Shown piece by piece: positions 50,051-58,891 of a stretch of 64,000 nt of DNA. How positions within the stretch are numbered: the first letter of the stretch is position 1; every line of letters begins with the position of its first letter. A model generated the notes under the pieces. The model ran no database searches, was not told the origin of the DNA, and was given only the letters and a program-made list of their open reading frames with translations. The stretch spans positions 372,001 through 436,000 of the forward strand of contig OY969779.1 in NCBI GenBank assembly GCA_963703015.1, in the 5' to 3' direction. This DNA comes from Methanobacterium_B sp963703015 (GTDB lineage Archaea; Methanobacteriota; Methanobacteria; Methanobacteriales; Methanobacteriaceae). The position numbers and the translations under genes were made by a program.

Positions 50051-51076
50051 TTACTGAAATTTTGAAATTAAACCCTGTATTGCTGCCTTTAAAACGTTAC
50101 CATAAATTGGAACTGTTCCTGATCTTCCGTTTATGGTGTAGTTTATTGTATGTTTGTCTGTGCCTGTGAAGTATTCTGGTTTCTGTTTGTTTTCACGTTG
50201 AGATTCTATACCATCTTTGTATGCTACTATGGCCATGATCTTACGCAGATCAATGTTCACTGTTCTCTTGGATCCAATGAATATGAGCCTTCTATTTGTG
50301 AGTACGAGTTTACCATTGTCTATGACCCTGATCTCTTCGTGGGATTCGCTTCTTGCTGATGCTCCTCCCATCCTGAAGGAAACTCCCTTAGCCACCCTTA
50401 TGGTTGGCCCTCCATAGGCTGCCTGTGTCTGTCTTACAGCTCGTGGTTCTTGGAGGTTGATATTTTCCATAATAATCGAGATCACTTCATCCTTCTTGAG
50501 TATGACTGGGGATTGTCCATTGTAATTAATTGGTATTCTCCCATTTTCCAGCCCTATCAGAAAATCGTTGGCATCCTTTTCCTTCTGTTTTGCTATTTCC
50601 TGTCTTTTTAATGCCTCTGCTTCCATGTTAATTTTCTTTTGTTCCTCATTTGAAACACCACCTTCACTTATTCTGATCCATTCAGCTTCTGTGAGTGTTT
50701 GATGGCCATACCTTAGCCATAGTGGTTGGGTTGTATCTGAAATTTCCGAGAATTTATATTTTTGACCCTTAATTTCAAAACCAGCTCCGCAGTTGTTGCA
50801 GATGAGCATTTTCCGTGTTCCAAAGCCAAAGGTTCCAGAATGGATGGTTGGATGCATTAAACCTGTTTTACAGATTAAACAGTGCACAGCTGAATCTTCT
50901 GTTTCATCATCCATATCTTCAGGGGTAGAATTTAATGTATCTGATTCCAAGTCTTTGTCTTGATCTGGATCTTCTGTTTTAATAGGATCATTCATTGATT
51001 CTGTAAAATGGGCTCCACATTGATTACAGAACCTGGCATCTGCTGGATTTTTGGCTCCACAGTTTGGACAAAACAT
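50051..51076 (-). CDS. zinc-ribbon protein with C-terminal PH-like domain
   Basis: Protein of 341 residues. N-terminal zinc ribbon CPNCGAKNPADARFCNQCG, an acidic linker, a second zinc-binding pair set (CLICKTG ... CNNCGAG), a helical region, and a C-terminal PH-like domain (NGKLVLTNRRLIFIGS, then INYTINGRSGTVPIYGNVL). This resembles bacterial PH-domain proteins thought to act at membranes. It is co-transcribed with the two-helix PH-domain protein 23 bases upstream. Confidence 0.7.
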   Translation of the reverse strand: MFCPNCGAKNPADARFCNQCGAHFTESMNDPIKTEDPDQDKDLESDTLNSTPEDMDDETEDSAVHCLICKTGLMHPTIHSGTFGFGTRKMLICNNCGAGFEIKGQKYKFSEISDTTQPLWLRYGHQTLTEAEWIRISEGGVSNEEQKKINMEAEALKRQEIAKQKEKDANDFLIGLENGRIPINYNGQSPVILKKDEVISIIMENINLQEPRAVRQTQAAYGGPTIRVAKGVSFRMGGASARSESHEEIRVIDNGKLVLTNRRLIFIGSKRTVNIDLRKIMAIVAYKDGIESQRENKQKPEYFTGTDKHTINYTINGRSGTVPIYGNVLKAAIQGLISKFQ

Positions 51077-51099
51077 TGTTTAAGACATCTCCTACTTAT

Positions 51100-51681
51100 T
51101 TAAAATCTTTCGTCGTTGTACCTTTCGTTGCGTTGTGATGTCCTTGACTCGGGTTCTCTGCTTAGTACTTCGATCCTCTGGTTTATTAGATCTTCAACTT
51201 GGTTAGGTTTTGGTATGTCCTCTAGAATGAGGTTGGTTTTATCCCTACCACCGAATATTTCAATATCTCCTGAACTGGATATTCTCTGTACAAGGCTTTG
51301 GGTTACTTCAATGTCTTGCATCTTGTTGAAATGAATGTAAACACTTTTAGTACTCAATACTCCGCTTTTTATCTGGACCCTCTGGGTTGTGACTGTGTAC
51401 CATGTGGATCTCCAGCTAAGGAAGTTCCATAGAATCCAGAAAAAGAGTACTGCGATTATAATGAGTAGGACATATGTGGAGTACTGAACAAACGGTACCG
51501 TTGTAAGATAGTTAATTTTGCCCTGTATGGCTGCAAAAAGTCCAATTAATGCAGTGAAGAAGTATAGAAGTAATAATAGAATTATTAATCGGATAAAAGC
51601 GGATTCAAGGGTTGAAATAAATTGAGGCCTTGTTTTTAGTAAAATTTTTTCACCAGGATGTGTTGGTCTTCTCATGCTCAT
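51100..51681 (-). CDS. bPH2 (YdbT-like) membrane protein
   Basis: Protein of 193 residues: two membrane helices (RLIILLLLLYFFTALIGLFA and TYVLLIIIAVLFFWILWNFL) and a bacterial PH domain with the typical SWRSTWYTVTTQRVQIKSG, SVYIHFNKMQDIEVTQS and ISSSGDIEIFGG. The C-terminus is polar and Arg-rich. SD GAGTGA. It probably forms one unit with the zinc-ribbon/PH protein that follows. Confidence 0.85.
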   Translation of the reverse strand: MSMRRPTHPGEKILLKTRPQFISTLESAFIRLIILLLLLYFFTALIGLFAAIQGKINYLTTVPFVQYSTYVLLIIIAVLFFWILWNFLSWRSTWYTVTTQRVQIKSGVLSTKSVYIHFNKMQDIEVTQSLVQRISSSGDIEIFGGRDKTNLILEDIPKPNQVEDLINQRIEVLSREPESRTSQRNERYNDERF

Positions 51682-51852
51682 TCTATCACTCGCTTATAGT
51701 ATGGGACTATTGTTCTAAATATTTATCCATGTTTCATGGTCCTGGATAAGATTTCTGATATTTTCTAAGAAAATTATCGTTTAAAATAAATTTTTATTTC
51801 TAAAAAAGAATTGGTTAGGGTTTTTATCCCCTAAAAAAAGTACTATCCAAAT

Positions 51853-52380
51853 TTATTTGGTTGCGTTAGTTGTGCAGTTGCCTACTGGATGTACTGGTAC
51901 TACTGGATGTACTGGTTGTTTAACTGGTCCAACTGGATGTACAGGTACCACTGGTTTGATTGGTTTGATTGGTTTTACTGGTTTTTTGATGGTCTTCTTT
52001 AGTACCTTCTCTGTTACATTTACTTTCCACTGTAGCTGCTTGGTCTTGATCTGGAAGTTTTTGATCTTGATGTTTGCACGTGATGTTGGATTTTTAAGGT
52101 AACTTGTGATTGCAGTGTTTAGTTTAGTTGCTTGTTTTTCGTACTGGTTCAATGCATTTAGCAATCCTTTATTCTTCTTTGTTGTGTTGTTGTAGGTTTT
52201 TTTAAGACTTTCTATCTTGGTTATGAGAGTGTTTAGCTGTGTTTGTACTGCTGTTAATTTTGCAGTTTGATTGCCTGTTAAAACCACTGTATTAGTAGTT
52301 GTTGGGTTTGCTGCAAATATTGGTGCTGTGCCAGCCATTATGGTGACCACACAAAATACTGCAAATAGTTCTTTTTTCAT
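51853..52380 (-). CDS. secreted coiled-coil protein with proline repeat tail
   Basis: Protein of 175 residues: signal peptide (MKKELFAVFCVVTIMAGTAP-IFA), a helical region rich in Lys/Thr (QTQLNTLITKIESLKKTYNN), and a repetitive tail of Lys-Pro-Ile/Val and Val-His-Pro-Val units (KPIKPIKPVVPVHPVGPVKQ). ATG 52380 has GGAGG upstream. Proline-rich tails of this kind often span or bind cell wall. Function unknown; no partner gene. Confidence 0.75.
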   Translation of the reverse strand: MKKELFAVFCVVTIMAGTAPIFAANPTTTNTVVLTGNQTAKLTAVQTQLNTLITKIESLKKTYNNTTKKNKGLLNALNQYEKQATKLNTAITSYLKNPTSRANIKIKNFQIKTKQLQWKVNVTEKVLKKTIKKPVKPIKPIKPVVPVHPVGPVKQPVHPVVPVHPVGNCTTNATK

Positions 52381-53232
52381 TATTTCGCCTCCGATCCCAA
52401 AAATCATTATTAAAATAGATTTTTTGGACTGGTTTCCCTATACCTTCATAATCGCATATAAACCTTTTGCTCCAAATCTAAAAAAAACAGCCCATAATAA
52501 GGTTTTTTTTAAATTAAAGCTTTTCTAGATGTTTTTGTTTAATCAATAAAAAGAAGTCTAAGTTAACACGGTATTTTTAGTAAAAATAACCTAATTAAAC
52601 TGCTTTATCTAAAAAGGACTCAATTCATTTGTTTAGTCTGTGGACAACATAGCCATGAATTGAGTCTCCATCCAGAGAACTTGGTTAATGGATCAAAAAA
52701 GGGTTTAATTCTAATTAAATCGTGCTAAAACACATATCCAGTTATCTAATTACCTAAAAATTTGTTTAGTTATGTTTTTATAAAAATTTGTTTGAACTAA
52801 CTTTTAGATGTACAATCATCAAAAATGTAAGTAGTGAATGCTAACAACCATAAATTCCGTGAATATTAAATTGGAATGATCCCATCTTACAATCATTAGA
52901 TTTGTAAAAAAATGTTATCTATGAAAATTGAATAAAAGTGGAAATTGACTCTTTTTTTGTTAAATGCCTCATTTGTTAGTTTATTTTCTAATGCAAATTA
53001 TGTTCGTTGCTTCTGATTCACATATTACTATAACATAAAGGGTAAATACATAAAATGTTAATCAATAAATATGAATTGATTACATCCCTATCATTTTAGG
53101 TCATGTAACTCCATTATACATCTTTAAACTTCATAATTTTATAAATAATTGATTCAAGAATTAATTGATGTTTGAATTCAAAATATACCATTCAAATATT
53201 AAAATTCGTGAATTATGGGGGTATAAATATAA
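52381..53232. other. large intergenic region (852 bp)
   Basis: It contains a strong hairpin listed separately (52617-52666) and, near its right end, TATA-like sequence for the small membrane protein gene. I see no supported open frame in the rest, which is AT-rich and free of repeats. Confidence 0.5.
52617..52666. ncRNA. strong hairpin with 12-bp perfect stem
   Basis: GACTCAATTCAT (52617-52628) pairs perfectly with ATGAATTGAGTC (52655-52666). The loop itself can fold (GTT-TA-GTC-TGTG-GAC-AAC). No gene or T tract adjoins it, so it is more likely part of a non-coding RNA or a protein site than a terminator. Confidence 0.5.
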
Positions 53233-53781
53233 ATGAGGAAAATTGAAGTTATTGGGTTAATCGTTATTTTGATTTTAGGAATTTTTTTAGCTTTTTATGT
53301 TTCTAATCCCATGGATACAAAATCTAACTATGCAAATGATAAGTTAAACAATCCATTAGAACTTGCTTATGTACAAATTGTTCAGATAGAAAATATGGTA
53401 TTGGATTTCTTTGTTCCTGCTCAAAAGGGTTACACTGAAAATTCTACTGCTTCATTGGATAGTATCGGTAAAACTTCCGATGGTAATTGGTACATCAATG
53501 CCACGGCATTTGCACAGTATTACACTAAATATATGGCAATGTCTGTCACATGGTACGATTCTTCAGGTAATATAATCTCCAATAGAAAGTTGGTCTGGAA
53601 TCAGAGCAATCTTGAAGCACAAAAATACTATCCCATACACATTGTATCACACATGAATAACGGAGAAACTCCAACTAAAGTTAAAATCGCTTACTTCGAC
53701 GACCCGCAAAAAACAGATAATGATTCAAAATCCTTCCTTAAGGAGGAAATAAATAACGGTAGCATTGTTTGGTTAGGATAA
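53233..53781 (+). CDS. membrane-anchored external protein
   Basis: Protein of 182 residues with an N-terminal membrane anchor (KIEVIGLIVILILGIFLAFY) and an external domain of mixed strands (TSDGNWYINATAFAQYYTKY, YYPIHIVSHMNNGETPTKVK). No known family. ATG behind GGGGG. The next gene starts with nearly the same anchor, so the pair may share an origin at the N-terminus. Confidence 0.65.
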   Translation: MRKIEVIGLIVILILGIFLAFYVSNPMDTKSNYANDKLNNPLELAYVQIVQIENMVLDFFVPAQKGYTENSTASLDSIGKTSDGNWYINATAFAQYYTKYMAMSVTWYDSSGNIISNRKLVWNQSNLEAQKYYPIHIVSHMNNGETPTKVKIAYFDDPQKTDNDSKSFLKEEINNGSIVWLG

Positions 53782-53848
53782 TAAAATTTTTGAATAAAAA
53801 GTTTATTACCTTACACATTCTTGTTTCATAGATAAAAGGGATGTTTTA

Positions 53849-54349
53849 ATGAAAAAATTAGAAGTTATTGGAATTATAATGATTATAGTACTGTTAATTG
53901 CCCTAATTGTACATATAATGGTTCCAACTCCTCCAGATAAAAGTTTTGAGAATCAATATGTAAAATTCAATTACTCTCCAGATCTTAATATGGTGGACAA
54001 ATCAGATAACAACTTTCTATTTATTATAATATACCAAGGAGATCCTGCAGATAAAAACATAATTGGGACAATATTTACCAATGAAATTAATAAAACAAAC
54101 GAAGAAACCGTTGCAAGATCTGGAAATAGTAATATAAAAGAAACTACCATAAATGGTTATGATGCAGTTATAGAAAATCAGGGCGATCCAGGGGTAGAAA
54201 TATACTTAAACAACACCAGAGCTTTGTATATGCTTACGAGCACAGACAGTAACTATTATGCTGATAACATGATCAATTCTATAATTGTAAAAAAAGCACC
54301 TGCAAATATAACTCCAAATACCGTGTTCTATGAAATGAACCACCAATAA
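53849..54349 (+). CDS. membrane-anchored external protein (PsbP-like fold possible)
   Basis: Protein of 166 residues: anchor KKLEVIGIIMIIVLLIALIV, then FENQYVKFNYSPDLNMVDKS, ETTINGYDAVIENQGDPGVE and YADNMINSIIVKK. The strand-turn pattern ending in NMINSI resembles PsbP-like or DUF-type domains found in many Methanobacteria surface proteins. Function unknown. It lies 67 bases after a gene with a similar anchor, so they are probably co-transcribed. Confidence 0.65.
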   Translation: MKKLEVIGIIMIIVLLIALIVHIMVPTPPDKSFENQYVKFNYSPDLNMVDKSDNNFLFIIIYQGDPADKNIIGTIFTNEINKTNEETVARSGNSNIKETTINGYDAVIENQGDPGVEIYLNNTRALYMLTSTDSNYYADNMINSIIVKKAPANITPNTVFYEMNHQ

Positions 54350-54616
54350 CAAAGATTTATTCCGGATAGATGATAAATAGGAAAATTACTGGATATGTAG
54401 TAGTTTCAGAACTAGATTCATCATGTATTTATAAATGGATTAAATCTTAAAAAAATTTTTGTTTTAAAATGGACTGAATGGTCATAAACATCTTTAGGAC
54501 TTATATTAATTGTCTTTAAAAAAAGATTTTAAAATTGATTTTATTGTAAAAAAAAAAGTTGAAAATTAAAGTAGTTTAATTTTCTAAAATGTATGCTGAT
54601 TAAAAAATTTTGGAGT

Positions 54617-54838
54617 TTATTCTACTATGTCAGCGAAAGCAAAGTTCCTTCTAACAGAGTTAACTCTGATCCTTACTTCGTCACCGACTTTAGCACCTGA
54701 AACGAAGACAACAAAACCTTCGACACGAGCAATTCCGTCTCCGTCTCTGCCTGTATCTTCAATTTTAACATCGTATTCTGAACCTTCTTCTATAGGTGCG
54801 TTATTTTCCCTTTCATTTCCGTAATTATTTCCAAACAT
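54617..54838 (-). CDS. TRAM-domain protein, copy 1
   Basis: Protein of 73 residues. Almost all of it is one TRAM domain (EGSEYDVKIEDTGRDGDGIA, RVEGFVVFVSGAKVGDEVRI), preceded by a short polar head. Stand-alone TRAM proteins are abundant archaeal RNA chaperones, often cold-responsive. It differs from copy 2 only at Ser/Ala (FVVFV-S/A-GAK) and Ala/Gly (RNF-A/G-FAD). SD GGAG before the ATG. It lies downstream of copy 2 in the same direction. Confidence 0.92.
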   Translation of the reverse strand: MFGNNYGNERENNAPIEEGSEYDVKIEDTGRDGDGIARVEGFVVFVSGAKVGDEVRIRVNSVRRNFAFADIVE

Positions 54839-54876
54839 ATTAATTCAACTCCGATCGATATCGAATTTTAATAAAA

Positions 54877-55098
54877 TTATTCTACAATGTCAGCAAATCC
54901 AAAGTTCCTTCTTACAGAGTTAACTCTGATCCTTACTTCGTCGCCGACTTTAGCACCTGCAACAAACACGACAAAACCTTCGACACGAGCAATTCCGTCT
55001 CCGTCTCTGCCTGTATCTTCAATTTTAACATCGTATTCTGAACCTTCTTCTATAGGTGCGTTATTTTCCCTTTCATTTCCGTAATTATTTCCAAACAT
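54877..55098 (-). CDS. TRAM-domain protein, copy 2
   Basis: Protein of 73 residues, 71 of 73 identical to copy 1, with the same SD and head sequence. The repeat unit is 260 bp and includes the 5' leader. With 38 bases between this stop and the copy 1 start, the two are likely co-transcribed. Duplication probably serves dosage. Confidence 0.92.
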   Translation of the reverse strand: MFGNNYGNERENNAPIEEGSEYDVKIEDTGRDGDGIARVEGFVVFVAGAKVGDEVRIRVNSVRRNFGFADIVE

Positions 55099-55191
55099 AT
55101 TAATTCAACTCCAAAATATTCAACCATTAAGGTTATTTTACTATTCAATTTAAATGTGTTCTGTATATTAGATGATAGATGAGTAGATTTG

Positions 55192-55287
55192 TTAATCTTC
55201 TGCGTCAGCCATGACTCCATATTCAATTTCTATTTCACAGCCCTTTGGCCCACAACAAAAGTGTTGTAAATCAAATTTTACCATCAT
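55192..55287 (-). CDS. 31-residue cysteine-containing protein
   Basis: Short gene read from the sequence: GAGGTG lies five bases before the ATG at 55287, and the product MMVKFDLQHFCCGPKGCEIE... ends MADAED. The CC-X4-C arrangement could bind a metal. It lies upstream of the TRAM genes on the same strand. Family not recognised. Confidence 0.65.
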   Translation of the reverse strand: MMVKFDLQHFCCGPKGCEIEIEYGVMADAED

Positions 55288-56012
55288 AATTTCACCTCAC
55301 ATACATAATTTTAAACTACTGAAATTCTAAACCTTTTTTTTACATAAACAATTTATTTGGACAAAAAAAAGTTTATTCAAATCCGAAATCATATCCAGAA
55401 CAGTTATTTTAAAGGATATTACATTAAAAAAGTAGTTCCTCAAATTAAATCTTCTATGATTAAGCTTAATTTTATCCCCGCGTTTAGTATAATTTTAACA
55501 ATTCCATTAGTTCTAAATTTCATATGTAGCTCATAGTATATATTATATCGCATGAAATCGAGAAGAAAATGTGATTTAAATACCAATAAATTATTACTAA
55601 TAAATTTTTAACCCAAACCATCCATCAAGATTTTTACTACAAATAGAGTTTGGTGGCACAGTATAAAAGTCTTGGGTTTTTTTATTTGAAAATTTTGTTT
55701 TTATAAATATTCTTTTAGCAAAACTTTTATATATGTAATGGTACAATTATAACATAAAAGATTAATGGTCATTACTGGTTTTTATTTTATTGATGGATCC
55801 TTTGGGAAATCATATTATGTTTAGATTTGGTTGATCCTGATTTAAAAGTTCTGGAATGTTCCAATAAACTTGCGTGGTGAAAGCAGATCATTTGTATAAC
55901 AAAATGGATCATTATATATACTATGTAAAACAAGTAATATATAGAACAGTTCCACTGACTTGAATAAAGTTAATGGTCTGTGGTGCTTTTTTTAAAATTA
56001 AAGGTAAATATT
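55288..56012. other. large intergenic region upstream of the RHH and TFB genes
   Basis: Very AT-rich, with several TATA-like runs (55534-55550, about 55720-55740, about 55912-55942). It contains one transcript-like element with alternative hairpins, listed separately. No open frame is supported. Confidence 0.5.
55570..55683 (+). ncRNA. candidate small RNA with attenuator-like alternative hairpins
   Basis: A TATA run at 55534-55550 could start an RNA near 55570. It ends with AACCCAA (55610-55616) / TTGGGTT (55672-55678) followed by T7. An alternative pairing CCAAAC (55613-55618) / GTTTGG (55648-55653) uses the same bases, so the two hairpins exclude each other. Confidence 0.35.
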
Positions 56013-56168
56013 ATGTCTAAAAAGATAGCTGTTGGTTTGAGATTAGATGAAGTTCAACTGGAACAACTGAAAACTTTTTCCCAACGTAAAGGTGGAAGCC
56101 CAATCAGCCACCACATCAGGATAGCCATAGCAGAATATCTTGAGAAGTACGACAACAATGGCTTTTAA
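56013..56168 (+). CDS. ribbon-helix-helix (CopG-like) regulator
   Basis: Protein of 51 residues with the RHH pattern: beta strand KKIAVGLRLD, then helices EVQLEQLKTFSQRKGG and ISHHIRIAIAEYLEKY. ATG 56013 (MSKKIAVG) is preferred, with AAAGGT upstream; the longer frame from 55980 would add an unlikely hydrophobic head. It binds DNA as a dimer of dimers in family members. It lies 96 bases before TFB with a hairpin between. Confidence 0.8.
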   Translation: MSKKIAVGLRLDEVQLEQLKTFSQRKGGSPISHHIRIAIAEYLEKYDNNGF

Positions 56169-56201
56169 TAAAAATTTTAGATTAACTTTCATTGTTTTTT
56201 A

Positions 56202-56220
56202 AATGCTGACATCCAGCATT
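56202..56220. terminator. hairpin between RHH and TFB genes
   Basis: AATGCTG / CAGCATT (7 bp, 5-base loop) lies in the short gap between the RHH gene and tfb. It may end the RHH transcript or act in the tfb leader. Confidence 0.45.
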
Positions 56221-56264
56221 GATAAAAATCTAAAAAATAGTGATGTAAGGGAGATGTAAAGGTA

Positions 56265-57242
56265 ATGGATAATACTCATGAACCTGATGTTTCAGGAAAA
56301 GAACAGATGAAACAGGAAGTTTCAGAAATTGAAAAGAAGGAAACCAAATGTCCAGAATGTGGATCTGAACAGATCATAAACGATCCTGAACGTGGAGAGG
56401 TCGCATGCGGAGCTTGTGGACTTGTGATCGACGACAATATAATGGATATGGGTCCTGAATGGAGAGCATTTGATAATGAACAGCGTGATAAAAGAACCAG
56501 GGTAGGTGCACCTATGACCTACACCATTCACGATAAGGGACTCTCCACCATGATCGACTGGAGAAATAAAGATATTTACGGTCGTGACATTCCTGCCAGA
56601 AACCGTGCCCAGTGGTACAGGCTCAGAAAATGGCAGAGGAAGATCAGAATATCCGGTGCCACCGAGAGAAACCTCGCATTTGCACTCTCAGAACTTGACA
56701 GGGACTCTTCAAGACTGGGACTTCCAAGAAGTGTTCGTGAAGCAGCTTCGGTTGTTTACAGGAATGCTGTTGAAAACAAACTCATCAGAGGAAGAAGTAT
56801 TGAAGGAGTGGTTGCAGCATCACTCTACGCAGCTTGTCGTAAATGTAACGTTCCAAGAACCTTAGATGAAATAGCAGAAGTATCTAGGGTGGGTAAAAAG
56901 GAAGTTGGAAGAACCTACAGGTTCTTAACCCGAGAACTCAACATCAAACTACCACCAACATCCCCTGTAGATTACATCCCAAGGTTTGCAAGTGAACTGA
57001 ACCTCTCAGGAGAAGTTCAATCCAAGGCCATCGAAATAATTAACAACGCCATGGCAAAGGGACTCACATCAGGTAAGGGCCCAACAGGAGTGGCAGCAGC
57101 AGCACTATACATAGCATCAGTACTCCTGGGAGAGAGAAAAACCCAAAGGGACGTTGCAGAAGTCGCAGGTGTGACAGAAGTAACCATAAGAAACAGATAC
57201 AAAGAATTAAGCGAAGAGATTGAAATGGGTTTAACCATCTAA
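56265..57242 (+). CDS. tfb: transcription initiation factor IIB (TFB)
   Basis: Archaeal TFB of 325 residues. Zinc ribbon CPECGSEQI ... CGACGLVID, the B-finger/reader region (GPEWRAFDNEQRDKRTRVGA), and two cyclin-fold repeats, the second starting near LPPTSPVDYIPRFASELNLS and ending VTEVTIRNRYKEL (BRE-contacting helix-turn-helix). It recruits RNA polymerase to TBP-TATA complexes. SD GGGAG before the ATG. It stands alone and is likely the main TFB. Confidence 0.97.
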   Translation: MDNTHEPDVSGKEQMKQEVSEIEKKETKCPECGSEQIINDPERGEVACGACGLVIDDNIMDMGPEWRAFDNEQRDKRTRVGAPMTYTIHDKGLSTMIDWRNKDIYGRDIPARNRAQWYRLRKWQRKIRISGATERNLAFALSELDRDSSRLGLPRSVREAASVVYRNAVENKLIRGRSIEGVVAASLYAACRKCNVPRTLDEIAEVSRVGKKEVGRTYRFLTRELNIKLPPTSPVDYIPRFASELNLSGEVQSKAIEIINNAMAKGLTSGKGPTGVAAAALYIASVLLGERKTQRDVAEVAGVTEVTIRNRYKELSEEIEMGLTI

Positions 57243-57536
57243 TCCCATTTTAAACAATTCCTTATTTTAATATGCTTAAAAATAAATTCTTTTTTTTATC
57301 CATTAAAATTAATCTCAATTTTACAAACAAGTTAGTTGCAAGTAAAATTCTATTCAGAATCAGATTATTCTCTTACATTAAATTAATAATATCTTTATTC
57401 ATTTTCGAAATGTAAAAACCTGCTAACTGTTGATGAGATAAGTTAGTTTGATTGAAAACTAGTAAAAAAAGCTAAAATTTAGGTATTTAATATGGTGAAT
57501 TCTTTTAAAAGAATAAAAATTTAATAAAAAAAGGAT

Positions 57537-57641
57537 TTATCTGGTGAATGGGTTTTTAACTGCCCTTCCCCTTTTACTTCCAGCTTTTTTATATCCTTTC
57601 TTTGGTCGAGTTCTCTTGTTAGTTCCTGATATTTTTGCCAT
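57537..57641 (-). CDS. 34-residue very basic protein
   Basis: Short gene read from the sequence: GGAGTTGAATTAA precedes the ATG at 57641, the same leader style as the TRAM genes. The product MAKISGTNKRTRPKKGYKKA... is rich in Lys and Arg with no acidic residue, and could bind nucleic acid or the ribosome. Not recognised as a ribosomal protein. Confidence 0.65.
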   Translation of the reverse strand: MAKISGTNKRTRPKKGYKKAGSKRGRAVKNPFTR

Positions 57642-58262
57642 TTAATTCAACTCCTATTTTTGTATAAACTTCAAAACTTTAGATTTATGAATTGATAAGT
57701 TAAACTATCCATTAAATCCAACTTCAAATTTTGAATTATTGTTAAATCCATAAACATATTTCAGGGTAAATATGATTATTCATCCTGAAAATTTTTTTTA
57801 ACTAAAGCTCTGTTTGTAATTTAAGGTTGGTATTAATATTTAATTCTTTAGAATATTTAAAAAAGATTACATTGAAAGCAACCAGCTCAAAAAATTCTCA
57901 TGTAATGAACCATTTACATTGTTTAAGTTTCCATACTATATAAGATTTTAGTAGAAAATTCACAAAATCTTCAAAATCTCATGATTCAAAATCCATATCC
58001 GGGATTAAATAACATGTAACAATCCTGAAACTCTGTTTGATAATGGTAACTATGACGATCAAATGAAATTAAGTAGTTCTAATTTGTTAATGTAAACTTA
58101 CATTTTTTTTGTTTCTGCACATGGTAAATGAGTATCTGCACAAAATAGTTCCAATAAATTTATATAGTTGTGATATTAACCCTTTTTTTAGGATAAAAAC
58201 ATTTAATACAGATTAAATTCTTTGTACGTCCTTGAAATTTTAATTAGGGAGGATTGGAGCGG
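57642..58262. other. large intergenic region
   Basis: 621 bases without a supported gene. A hairpin terminator is listed separately at 57759. Near 57980 a 12-codon frame (MIQNPYPGLNNM) is too short to call. The right end holds a TATA-like run near 58160. Confidence 0.45.
57759..57799 (+). terminator. orphan plus-strand terminator
   Basis: TTTCAGG (57759-57765) / CCTGAAA (57784-57790), then T8. No plus-strand gene lies upstream, so an unrecognised short transcript may end here. Confidence 0.45.
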
Positions 58263-58562
58263 ATGATGCCAAATATTTATGGACAGTACGGTGTGAATGT
58301 TCAAGAAATTTTCGTGAAGATTGATGGGTTTCTGGAAGAAAATTTTGATAAATTCGATGATAAAAATCAAATTTTAAACCAAGAAAATTTGACAAAAATT
58401 AAAATTTTAATCTGCGACTTAACAGCACTGGAAGGACTCAATCCAAAGGAAATTAAACACCGTGAAGCATTGATCTACGAATTAATATCAGTATTGAACA
58501 TGTACTACCTAAACAATAGGGAAAGTTTAACAGAACATAAAACCTTTTTCTTAACTCCCTAA
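58263..58562 (+). CDS. hypothetical helical protein (99 aa)
   Basis: Protein of 99 residues, helical and charged (NVQEIFVKIDGFLEENFDKF, EALIYELISVLNMYYLNNRE), with no known domain. ATG 58263 (MMPNIYGQYG) is chosen: GGGAGG lies ten bases upstream; a TTG at 58254 is also in frame. It is followed by the PAS kinase after 329 bases and probably has its own promoter. Confidence 0.65.
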   Translation: MMPNIYGQYGVNVQEIFVKIDGFLEENFDKFDDKNQILNQENLTKIKILICDLTALEGLNPKEIKHREALIYELISVLNMYYLNNRESLTEHKTFFLTP

Positions 58563-58891
58563 GATTTATTTGTAGGGCATTCTAGTTTTACTAATTTTTA
58601 ATTTTCTTGTTGATAACAATTTTCTTAATGAAAATCCATGTTAATTTTTTCCCTTTGTTAGTATCCACTAATTTCAGTGTATAACATCCTAATACAGAAA
58701 AATTTATAGCATGTTGACCATAATATAAAGTTAGATTGCAGGGCAATAAATTAGTGTAGAAATACCATTTACAACAGTAATATCTTGTTCATTGACATGA
58801 TTATTTGTTTAATTTATTATAATGGGAGTTTACTATGCTTTTTAATTGAAATTGTTAAAATTTTGTTTAAGTTAGTATTGGGGTAGAAATA
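58563..58891. other. intergenic region upstream of the four-PAS kinase
   Basis: AT-rich; a TATA-like AAAATTTATAGC near 58698 and GGGG before the kinase GTG are the only evident signals. Confidence 0.45.
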
